A stretch of 6,749 nt of DNA from an uncultured Lachnospiraceae bacterium (GTDB taxonomy: Bacteria > Bacillota > Clostridia > Lachnospirales > Lachnospiraceae). The notes under the pieces are model-generated. The model searched no databases. It was given only the letters and a program-made list of their open reading frames with translations, and had not been told where the DNA came from. The translations under genes were made by a program, and so were the position numbers. The stretch spans positions 1 to 6,749 of the forward strand of contig CACXFD010000069.1 in NCBI GenBank assembly GCA_902766845.1. The letters are read 5' to 3'. Positions within the stretch are counted from its first letter, which is position 1. Each line of letters begins with the position of its first letter. Below are positions 1-5,336 of this stretch, in pieces.

Positions 1-845
1 ACCGGCTGCTCTGCATGCTCCCGCTGAGCCACGTGTTCGGTTTCGTATGCGGGCTCCTCTGGGGACTGTCCTGCGGGGCGTGCGTCGCGCTGGGGCGCGG
101 AGCCCGTCACTACGCGGATGACTGCGCGTTTTATGAGCCGACGGCGCTGTCCGCCGTTCCGCTGCTCTGGGGCTTTTTGCTGAAGAACCGGGCCCTGGGC
201 CCGCGGCTGCGGCTCGTGCTGATCGGCGCGGGGGACTGCCCGGCACCGCTCCTTGCCGCCGCGCGGCAGCTCGGCATCCGGCTCTCCTTCGGCTACGGCC
301 TGACGGAAACGAGCTCCGGGATCGCGCTGAGCCTCGGGGACGATCCGTACGCGATGACGGTCTGTCCGGATGACGAGGTACGGATCGCTCCGGACGGGGA
401 GATCCTGGTCAAGGCTCCGACCTGTGTGATGCAGGGCTATTATAAAGATCCGGAGAGCACGGCGGCCGCGTTCGACGCCGGCTGGCTCAAGACCGGCGAC
501 CTCGGCCGGACCGGCCCAGACGGCCGGCTCTTTGTCACGGGCCGCAAAAAAGAGATGCTGGTCCTTCCGGACGGCACCAAGATCTTCCTGCCGGAATATG
601 AAGCCGCGCTGTCGGCCCGGCTCGGGACCGAGGAACTGGCCGTCGGGCTGGGCCCGGACGGCCGCCTGTGCCTGGTCCTCGGAGAATGGAAGGGCGGAGA
701 CGAGCGGACCGTGCTCGAAACGATCCGTCCGGTCATGGAGCAGCAGCCGCGGGGGCGTCAGATCGCCCGCGTGCGCCTGGAGCCGGGCCCGCTGCCGCGT
801 ACGGCCACCGGGAAACGGAAGCGCTGGGAGATCCGGTTCGACTGA
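1..845 (+). CDS. AMP-forming acyl ligase (acyl-CoA/acyl-ACP synthetase family), 5'-partial
   Basis: This is the C-terminal part of an adenylate-forming enzyme of the ANL superfamily, which activates a carboxylic acid as acyl-AMP and transfers it to a thiol on CoA or a carrier protein. The frame is open to the left edge (first full codon at 3), so the P-loop-like motif and N-terminus lie outside. Counting the Met codon at 15 as residue 1, the visible signatures in order are LPLSHVFG (2-9), YGLTETSS (94-101, adenine/ATP site), TGDLG with the ribose-binding Asp (160-164), GRKKE at the hinge to the C-terminal lid (176-180), and PRTATGK (261-267), whose Lys267 matches the catalytic lysine that forms the adenylate. 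The C-terminus is therefore complete and apparently active. It is followed by a carrier protein and an acyl-ACP thioesterase, which favours loading of a carrier over free CoA, but that is inference. The substrate is unknown; the LPLSH and GRKKE forms are like those of fatty acid ligases. Confidence 0.9.
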   Translation, partial: RLLCMLPLSHVFGFVCGLLWGLSCGACVALGRGARHYADDCAFYEPTALSAVPLLWGFLLKNRALGPRLRLVLIGAGDCPAPLLAAARQLGIRLSFGYGLTETSSGIALSLGDDPYAMTVCPDDEVRIAPDGEILVKAPTCVMQGYYKDPESTAAAFDAGWLKTGDLGRTGPDGRLFVTGRKKEMLVLPDGTKIFLPEYEAALSARLGTEELAVGLGPDGRLCLVLGEWKGGDERTVLETIRPVMEQQPRGRQIARVRLEPGPLPRTATGKRKRWEIRFD

Positions 846-1004
846 CGGCCGGAGGACCAAAGATAACGGACGCGGACGGGTACGGACGGCGCGGACGGCG
901 CGGACGGGAAAAGGATGAATACGGGCCGGACAGGCTTCGGACGGGACCTGCCGCGGAAGCGTCCGGCTGCAGATACAGAAGAAAAGAAGGCGGAGAAGAG
1001 CATT
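846..1004 (+). other. Intergenic spacer with CGGACG repeats
   Basis: This is the spacer between the ligase and the carrier protein gene. It holds repeated CGGACG starting at 867, 873, 883, 892, 901 and 938, the middle copies 9-10 nt apart. The hexamer is also common in the surrounding coding sequence, so the cluster may be composition rather than a site. I see no terminator (no T-run) and no convincing promoter, so readthrough from the ligase gene is likely. An in-frame ATG at 915 could extend the carrier gene upstream but has AAGG directly against it with no spacer. Confidence 0.4.
987..995 (+). promoter_or_regulatory. Ribosome binding site deciding the carrier protein start
   Basis: AAGGCGGAG ends 9 nt before the ATG at 1005, a normal Shine-Dalgarno distance. 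This supports 1005 over the in-frame ATG at 915, which would add 30 residues rich in Arg, Lys and Glu that carrier proteins do not have. Confidence 0.7.
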
Positions 1005-1259
1005 ATGATCACACGGGAAGAGATCCTGGACAGAACGAGGGATATCATCTACGAATCGGCTCCGGAACTGGAAGGCGTGCCGCTTGAGGAGAGCACGGTC
1101 ATCAACACGGATACCGGCATCGATTCGATGGGCTTTACGCTGATCATCTGCCGGCTGGAGGCGGCGTTCGACGTCCGCATCCCGACGCGGAAATGGCAGA
1201 AGCTGTCCAGCCTGAAAGACGTGGTGGACGCCATCGAAAAGCGGCTCCCGAAGGATTGA
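1005..1259 (+). CDS. Acyl carrier protein, atypical
   Basis: This 84-residue protein has the length and four-helix pattern of an acyl carrier protein. The phosphopantetheine attachment site is GIDSMGF (38-44), with Ser41 as the modified residue; an Asp precedes it as in the family. A 4'-phosphopantetheinyl transferase would convert it to the holo form in the cytoplasm, and acyl groups would ride on the arm as thioesters. Compared with housekeeping fatty acid synthase ACPs, which have DSL and an acidic helix II, this one has Met42, few acidic residues in helix II (hydrophobic 44-49, then Cys49, Arg50) and a basic stretch TRKWQK (61-66) where the usual protein is acidic. This suggests a dedicated partner set, namely the ligase upstream and the thioesterase downstream. 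The start was chosen by ribosome binding site and family length. A D-alanyl carrier (DltC) is less likely because no dlt neighbours are visible. Confidence 0.88.
   Translation: MITREEILDRTRDIIYESAPELEGVPLEESTVINTDTGIDSMGFTLIICRLEAAFDVRIPTRKWQKLSSLKDVVDAIEKRLPKD
1251..1255 (+). promoter_or_regulatory. Ribosome binding site inside the carrier gene end
   Basis: AAGGA lies in the last codons of the carrier gene, 7 nt before the thioesterase ATG at 1263. The thioesterase start therefore depends on ribosomes or mRNA of the carrier gene, and the two proteins are probably made in coupled amounts. Confidence 0.6.
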
Positions 1260-1262
1260 GCT

Positions 1263-1979
1263 ATGTACCGGAAAACGCATACGCTGCTCAGCTCCGATGT
1301 GGACGCCTCGCGGCGCCTTCGACTGTCGGCGCTGCTGACGATGCTGCAGGAGGCGGCCATCGCGCATACGACGCAGATCGGCATGGGGCGGGAGAAGACG
1401 CTGGACCGGGGCCTTCTCTGGATCGTGACGCTGCAGCAGATCCGAGTCTTCCGTCTTCCCGTATATGACGAGACCGTGACGCTGGTCTCGTGGCCCGGCA
1501 AGACGATGCATCTGTATTTTCCGCGGTATTACCGGATGACGGACGCGGCCGGACAGACGCTTCTGGAAGGAGCGGCACTCTGGGCGCTGATGGACCGGAA
1601 GGACCGCCATATCGTTTTTCCGGAGGAACACGGTATCCGGATCGAAGAAGAGGCGGAGGAGACCGGGCCGCAGCCTGCGCTGCCTGCCCCGCCGCGCATG
1701 CCCGGACTGTCGCCGGCCGGAACGTTCACGGTCCCGTACAGCTATACGGACCTGAACAGCCACATGAACAATACGCGTTATCTGGATCTGGCGGAGGACC
1801 GGATGCCGGCTGCGCTCCGGGAGATGGACGTCACGGAGATCCGCACCGAATATGCCGCGGAGGCCTCGGCCGGAGAGACGATCGGGCTTCAGACGGCGGA
1901 GGAGAAGGACGGGTTTGCCATGGCCGGTTTTTCCGAAGACGGCCGGCGCCTGTTCCGGTTGATGCTCCGCTTTGCCTGA
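1263..1979 (+). CDS. Acyl-ACP thioesterase (FatA/FatB-like double hotdog)
   Basis: The 238-residue product fits bacterial acyl-ACP thioesterases, which hydrolyse acyl-ACP to a free fatty acid and ACP in the cytoplasm. The first hotdog domain spans roughly residues 1-120 and includes the family-like stretch from LLWIVTLQQI (51-60) to VSWPGK (75-80). A Pro/Glu-rich linker (about 121-152) leads to the second hotdog domain. There the catalytic motif DLNSHMNN (163-170) gives Asp163, Asn165 and His167, and Glu200 sits where the family has its further acidic residue. All expected catalytic residues are present, so it should be active. It starts 3 nt after the carrier stop and has its own Shine-Dalgarno, so the carrier is the obvious donor of its substrate. 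Chain length preference cannot be read. An acyl-CoA thioesterase is less likely because those are usually single hotdog proteins of about 130-150 residues. Confidence 0.9.
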   Translation: MYRKTHTLLSSDVDASRRLRLSALLTMLQEAAIAHTTQIGMGREKTLDRGLLWIVTLQQIRVFRLPVYDETVTLVSWPGKTMHLYFPRYYRMTDAAGQTLLEGAALWALMDRKDRHIVFPEEHGIRIEEEAEETGPQPALPAPPRMPGLSPAGTFTVPYSYTDLNSHMNNTRYLDLAEDRMPAALREMDVTEIRTEYAAEASAGETIGLQTAEEKDGFAMAGFSEDGRRLFRLMLRFA

Positions 1980-2126
1980 TCCGGAGGGAGGCGCCGCTGC
2001 GCGGCAGCAGGAGGAAGCGGCAGACAGGCCGGATGCCCGACGAGGAAGCCGGATATCTGCTGCAAATTCCGGATGCGGACGCGGGAGCCGGCCGTTGAGA
2101 GTCATATACAGGAGCCTTGAACCGAC
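1980..2126 (+). other. Intergenic spacer, no clear terminator or promoter
   Basis: This 147-nt stretch lies between the thioesterase and the first zinc-ribbon gene. GC-rich inverted repeats at 1993-2008 (GCCGC/GCGGC or GCTGC/GCAGC, 3-nt loops, mutually exclusive) have no T-run and are not a credible terminator. A 21-codon frame from ATG 2033 to TGA 2098 looks like chance. AGGAG at 2110-2114, 12 nt before the ATG at 2127, is the probable ribosome binding site of the next gene. TTGAGA (2095-2100) has no matching -10 box. Whether the two blocks share a transcript stays open. Confidence 0.4.
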
Positions 2127-2930
2127 ATGGAGAATGAATATTCGCTGATCCGATGCCCCAACTGCGGGGCGGAGCACAGCATCCATCTGCCGAAGTGCCC
2201 GTACTGCGGAACCATCAATCCCGAGGGCGCGGAGGAAGCGTATCTGGATAAGCTGGAGCAGACGCGTCAGGACCTTGATGAAGTCGACGACCTCGCAAAG
2301 CAGGAAGTTCGGTCGGAGGTGAAGGCCGGCGCCGGGAAGGCCGTCAAACGCGTGATTCTGGCCGCGGTCATCCTGCTCGTGCTGGCCGGCGTGTATCTGC
2401 TCACGGACCGGATCCTCTCCGGAGGACGGTCGGAATATGAACTGACGGAACAGGAGATCGCGTGGCAGCGGGAGGCGTTTCCCGAGCTGGACCGTCTCTA
2501 CGAGGCGGGCGATCTGGAAGCCGCGGCCGGACGGCTGCAGGAGTACAGTGCGCAGAATCATCGGGTCTGGGACTGGAGCCATTACACGTTTCTCGAATGG
2601 TATGACAACTACCGGCGGACGCAGGAACACCTGCAGGAGCTGACGGAGAAGCAGTCCTGTTCGGAACTGCTGGCCGGGCTGCTCGTGTTCGGCACGTTCC
2701 GGTTCTATTACCGGGATTACGCGCCGGAACAGGGCGTGTCGCTCTCGGAGGGAGATATCGCCCGGCTGGACGGGTACCGGGAAGAGCTCGTGACGGCCAT
2801 CCACGACCGGCTCGGCTTTACGGATGAACAGATGGAAGCGTTCCGGGCGGACGTGTATGATGAATACAATGTGCTGAATTATAAAAAGTGCGAGAAACTC
2901 GGAAAACAGTACCGCGGTTCGTTCCGCTGA
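2127..2930 (+). CDS. Zinc-ribbon single-pass membrane protein, unknown function
   Basis: I do not recognise a named family for the whole 267-residue protein. An N-terminal zinc ribbon is clear: Cys10 and Cys13 (CPNC) and Cys24 and Cys27 (CPYC). A charged, probably helical segment follows (about 35-70, DKLEQTRQDLDEVDDL). One hydrophobic helix lies at about 76-93, preceded by KAVKR, so by the positive-inside rule the ribbon is cytoplasmic and the C-terminal 170 residues are outside. That part is acidic, aromatic and predicted helical; it includes LYEAGDLEAAAGRLQEY (124-140), a pattern like one TPR helix pair. The gene after it encodes the same architecture with weak similarity after the membrane helix, so they look like old tandem duplicates. 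A role in sensing or scaffolding at the membrane is a guess. The start is set by AGGAG at 2110-2114, 12 nt before the ATG. Confidence 0.85.
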   Translation: MENEYSLIRCPNCGAEHSIHLPKCPYCGTINPEGAEEAYLDKLEQTRQDLDEVDDLAKQEVRSEVKAGAGKAVKRVILAAVILLVLAGVYLLTDRILSGGRSEYELTEQEIAWQREAFPELDRLYEAGDLEAAAGRLQEYSAQNHRVWDWSHYTFLEWYDNYRRTQEHLQELTEKQSCSELLAGLLVFGTFRFYYRDYAPEQGVSLSEGDIARLDGYREELVTAIHDRLGFTDEQMEAFRADVYDEYNVLNYKKCEKLGKQYRGSFR

Positions 2931-2963
2931 CGGAGCGGATGCGCGGGTGCGGGGAAAGAAAGA

Positions 2964-3707
2964 ATGAAATGCAGTTACTGCGGAAGCAGCCTTCAGATCG
3001 AAGATGAAAAATGCCCCCATTGCGGGGCGCCTAATCCGCATTATATCCGGCACAGGCAGGATATGCGCGCGTATGAACAGGATTTCGAGAGCACGAAGAG
3101 CGAAGTCCTGGAGAATACGTCGCGTCTCGGGCGGCGCACGGTCCGTATCGCGGTGACCGCGGTTCTTGTCGCCCTCTGCGCCGTCGCGTTCGTGCTGTGC
3201 CTGATGGGTGACGACATCCGCTACGCGCGGCAGGAGAAGCAGATCGTACGGGACCGCGCGGTCCACGAATCACAGCTTCATGACTATATGGACCGGACGG
3301 ATATCCTGGGCCTGTATGAATACGCGAGCAGCCATCGGCTCACCTATACGGAGGCAATGCGGGAGTACGACAAGGTCTTCTCGGCGTCGATGTATTACCG
3401 GTACGTCTACGAATATACGATGGAGCTCATGACCGAAGGTGTGAACGAGAGATACGAGTCGGTGGGCCAGCGCTGTGAATCGATCGCCAAGAGCGCGCTC
3501 AGCGTCTATGAGACCCGGACGCCGCAGACCTATGATAAGCCGGAAACGTATGAAGGAGAAAAGGGGGAGTACCTGGATCGCGTCGTTTCGCAGACGGAAT
3601 TGATCCTGCGCGGATACTTCCATCTGACCGAGGAAGAGACAACCGGGATTCCGGAGATGACGCATTCGCGGCTGGCTGTGCTGCTGGAGGAGGGACTCGC
3701 GAGATGA
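2964..3707 (+). CDS. Zinc-ribbon single-pass membrane protein, second paralogue
   Basis: This 247-residue protein repeats the layout of the gene before it. The zinc ribbon sits at the very N-terminus: Cys3 and Cys6 (CSYC), Cys17 and Cys20 (CPHC). A charged segment (26-60) ends in RLGRR before one hydrophobic helix (about 61-81), which again puts the ribbon in the cytoplasm and the remaining 165 residues outside. The outer part is helical and Tyr-rich; segments DILGLYEYASSHRLTY (113-128) and the Glu-rich LTEEETTG (221-228) match in position, and loosely in sequence, LEAAAGRLQEY and LGFTDEQMEAF in the upstream protein. Function is unknown. Ribosome binding is by GGGGA at 2951-2955, 8 nt from the ATG. 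The spacing of 33 nt to the upstream gene and the 4-nt overlap with the downstream gene point to one operon. Confidence 0.85.
   Translation: MKCSYCGSSLQIEDEKCPHCGAPNPHYIRHRQDMRAYEQDFESTKSEVLENTSRLGRRTVRIAVTAVLVALCAVAFVLCLMGDDIRYARQEKQIVRDRAVHESQLHDYMDRTDILGLYEYASSHRLTYTEAMREYDKVFSASMYYRYVYEYTMELMTEGVNERYESVGQRCESIAKSALSVYETRTPQTYDKPETYEGEKGEYLDRVVSQTELILRGYFHLTEEETTGIPEMTHSRLAVLLEEGLAR
3686..3694 (+). promoter_or_regulatory. Strong ribosome binding site for the overlapping third gene
   Basis: GGAGGAGGG lies in the end of the second zinc-ribbon gene, 9 nt before ATG 3704, which itself overlaps the upstream stop as ATGA. This is the best Shine-Dalgarno of the block and indicates translational coupling with high initiation. 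Confidence 0.75.
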
Positions 3708-4177
3708 AGAGACAGAAAACGTCCGGGAAACGCTTCTCGCTGTTTGGCCTTCTGGTGACGCTGCTGAGTTTTCTGCTGGTGGCCCTGCTCGTGACCGCCG
3801 CGGTCCGCAGCCGTCCGCGCAGCTATGAGTATAAAGCCGAGCCTTCCGCGATCCTGTATGATCTGCAGAAGGGGCGGTACGTGTCCGCGCTGGACAGTGT
3901 CCGTGGGAACCGGGCCATGGGCATCGATGAGACCGTGAACGCGGACTATGCCGCTCCGTACGCGGCCTGCGATTATTTTGAGGCCTGCTCGTATTACGAG
4001 GCATGCCGGCGCACCGGTGATGCGGCCGGAGCGTCCGTTTACGAAGCGAAGATGAACGCGGCCTATGAGAATATGGGAACGCTTCAGTTCATGGCGCAGG
4101 AGATCCGGGACGCGCTGGAGCAGACCGGACGCGCCGGTGAAGACGGTGCGGCGGAGATGGGCACCGGTGAGAAATGA
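3704..4177 (+). CDS. Small membrane-anchored helical protein, third gene of the trio
   Basis: The 157-residue product is not one I recognise. A basic N-terminus (MKRQKTSGKR) leads into a hydrophobic helix at about 12-33, best read as an uncleaved anchor with the rest outside the cell membrane; a cleaved signal peptide is possible but there is no clear AXA site. The outer part is helical: LYDLQKGRYVSALDSV (51-66) resembles the TPR-like stretch of the first gene of the block, and Cys89, Cys95 and Cys101 fall exactly six residues apart inside an alternating aromatic/acidic helix (YFEA, YYEA). The tail (140-157) is Gly/Glu-rich and probably disordered. There is no zinc ribbon, so it may be a partner, or a reduced paralogue, of the two proteins before it. 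It overlaps the upstream gene by 4 nt, and a terminator follows 40 nt after its stop. Confidence 0.8.
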   Translation: MKRQKTSGKRFSLFGLLVTLLSFLLVALLVTAAVRSRPRSYEYKAEPSAILYDLQKGRYVSALDSVRGNRAMGIDETVNADYAAPYAACDYFEACSYYEACRRTGDAAGASVYEAKMNAAYENMGTLQFMAQEIRDALEQTGRAGEDGAAEMGTGEK

Positions 4178-4215
4178 AGCCGCGTCGGCGGGCGCCGTAT
4201 GGCCGTCAATAATTC

Positions 4216-4251
4216 AGGAAAGGGCAGATCCTGCCCTTTCTTTTTTCTTTT
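4216..4251 (+). terminator. Intrinsic (rho-independent) terminator
   Basis: GAAAGGGCAG (4218-4227) pairs perfectly with CTGCCCTTTC (4231-4240) around a 3-nt ATC loop, a 10-bp stem that can extend by a G-T and an A-T pair. A T-run broken by a single C follows (4241-4251). This is a textbook terminator on the + strand and ends the zinc-ribbon block. Confidence 0.95.
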
Positions 4252-4276
4252 CAATCGAAGCCCGATGTGATATACT
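4248..4276 (+). promoter_or_regulatory. Sigma-A type promoter for panE-phosphatase operon
   Basis: A -10 box TATACT (4271-4276) is preceded by TG one base upstream (4268-4269), an extended -10. Seventeen nt upstream is TTTTCA (4248-4253), four of six matches to TTGACA. Transcription would start near 4283, leaving a leader of about 55 nt. The -35 box uses the last bases of the terminator T-run. It is the only AT-rich promoter-like stretch in the window. Confidence 0.75.
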
Positions 4277-4321
4277 TTTTGTAATATGCGGGATTGCGGC
4301 CGCCGGCCGTCCCGCCTTGCC

Positions 4322-4328
4322 GGAGGAG
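4322..4328 (+). promoter_or_regulatory. Ribosome binding site deciding the panE start
   Basis: GGAGGAG ends 10 nt before ATG 4339. A second in-frame ATG at 4363 has only AGGAG at 12 nt (4346-4350), and an in-frame TTG at 4294 has no site. The 4339 start is preferred, although 4363 puts the nucleotide-binding glycines at the usual place near the N-terminus. Confidence 0.65.
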
Positions 4329-4338
4329 ATCATTCGCG

Positions 4339-5310
4339 ATGCCGCAGGAGACGGTCTTTCCCATGAACTTGAATACGGTCTGCATCGCCGGAGTCGGCGC
4401 CATCGGAGGAATCCTGGCCTCGATGCTGTGCCGCGCGTATCCCGGAAAGGTCGCGCTGATCGCCCGCGGAGAGCGGGCCAAAGCGCTGCGGGAGCACGGC
4501 GCGGTCATGCACAGCGAGTTTTACGGGGAAGTCGAAGGCAGACCGGGGCGGATCGTGCCGGACGGACGGGATCTGGAGCTCCAGGACCTGATCTTCGTCT
4601 GCGTCAAGAACTATTCGCTCGATTCGATCGCGGAAAGCATCGCGCCCTGCGTCGGGCCGGAGACCGTGATCGTACCGGCCGTGAACGGCGTGGAGGCCGG
4701 AGACCGCATGCGCCGGCTGTTCCCGCAGGCCATCGTCTGCGATTCGGTCATGTATACGACGACCGGCGCGAATCCGGACGGCTCGGTCACGCAGAACGGG
4801 GCCTATACGCATATGTTCATCGGGGCGCCGGAAGGCGACCGGCGCGCGCAGGAAGCCGCGGAGCGTGTGGCCGCCCTGCTTACGAGCGCGCGGTTCGATG
4901 CCCGCCCGACCCGGGAGATCCGGAAGGAGATCTGGGGCAAGTTCCTGCTGAACTGCGCGTTCAATACGATCACGGCCCGGTATCTGGTCTGCAACGGGGA
5001 CATACGCCGCTCCGAGGACATGATCCGGGACGCGCGGGCCATTCTGGAGGAGACCTACGCGGTCAGCTGCGCGGAAGGCGTGGGCCTGCCGGAGGATATG
5101 CCGGATCAAAAGATCCACTTTATCCTGTCCGGCCAATCGGAAAAAGCCACCAGTTCGCTGCGGCGGGACGTGGAAGCGCATCGCCCCGCGGAGATCGACG
5201 CCTTTTCCGGAGCCGTGATCCGCAAGGCGCATGCATACGGCATCCCGGTCCCGGTCACGGAACGGTATCACCGGGAACTGACACAGATCATTGAATCGTA
5301 TACCCGCTGA
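4339..5310 (+). CDS. panE: Ketopantoate reductase family protein (2-dehydropantoate 2-reductase)
   Basis: The family reduces 2-dehydropantoate to pantoate with NADPH, a step of pantothenate and hence CoA synthesis, in the cytoplasm. The 323-residue product has the Rossmann glycines GVGAIG (18-23), VKN (89-91) and the NG pair (116-117) of the cofactor domain. The helical C-terminal domain shows KFLLNCAFN (201-209), whose Lys201 matches the catalytic lysine, and RRDVEAHRPAEID (275-287), where Glu285 matches the substrate-binding or catalytic Glu. All key residues are present and the length is normal. No panB, panC or panD is visible, and this family includes paralogues acting on other 2-keto acids, so the substrate is likely but not certain. 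It is the first gene after a promoter and terminator, and the phosphatase gene follows after 26 nt, so both probably share a transcript. Start choice is between 4339 and 4363. Confidence 0.88.
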   Translation: MPQETVFPMNLNTVCIAGVGAIGGILASMLCRAYPGKVALIARGERAKALREHGAVMHSEFYGEVEGRPGRIVPDGRDLELQDLIFVCVKNYSLDSIAESIAPCVGPETVIVPAVNGVEAGDRMRRLFPQAIVCDSVMYTTTGANPDGSVTQNGAYTHMFIGAPEGDRRAQEAAERVAALLTSARFDARPTREIRKEIWGKFLLNCAFNTITARYLVCNGDIRRSEDMIRDARAILEETYAVSCAEGVGLPEDMPDQKIHFILSGQSEKATSSLRRDVEAHRPAEIDAFSGAVIRKAHAYGIPVPVTERYHRELTQIIESYTR

Positions 5311-5326
5311 TCGTCGGCGCTCATTC

Positions 5327-5333
5327 GGGAGAG
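5327..5333 (+). promoter_or_regulatory. Ribosome binding site of the phosphatase gene
   Basis: GGGAGAG lies 3-5 nt before ATG 5337 in the 26-nt gap after panE. The spacing is short but usable. No promoter is visible in the gap. Confidence 0.5.
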
Positions 5334-5336
5334 ACC

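Noticed and set aside
915..1004. Upstream extension of the carrier protein from ATG 915
   Set aside because: AAGG touches the ATG with no spacer, and the extra 30 residues are unlike any carrier protein; ATG 1005 has a proper ribosome binding site.
1993..2008. GC-rich hairpin after the thioesterase gene as terminator
   Set aside because: The stem is only 5 bp and no T-run follows.
2033..2098. Possible 21-codon leader peptide before the first zinc-ribbon gene
   Set aside because: It has no run of regulatory codons, no paired attenuator hairpins and no well-placed ribosome binding site.
2095..2110. TTGAGA and TATACA as a promoter for the first zinc-ribbon gene
   Set aside because: The two are only 4 nt apart, far too close, and neither has a matching partner at 16-18 nt; TATACA also runs into the ribosome binding site.
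4330..5271. Open frame of 313 codons on the - strand opposite panE
   Set aside because: It is a codon shadow; panE has all family residues on the + strand.
4065..5294. Open frame of 409 codons on the + strand crossing the terminator
   Set aside because: It runs through the end of the third membrane gene, the terminator and panE in another frame, and its product is Arg/Gly-rich without motifs.
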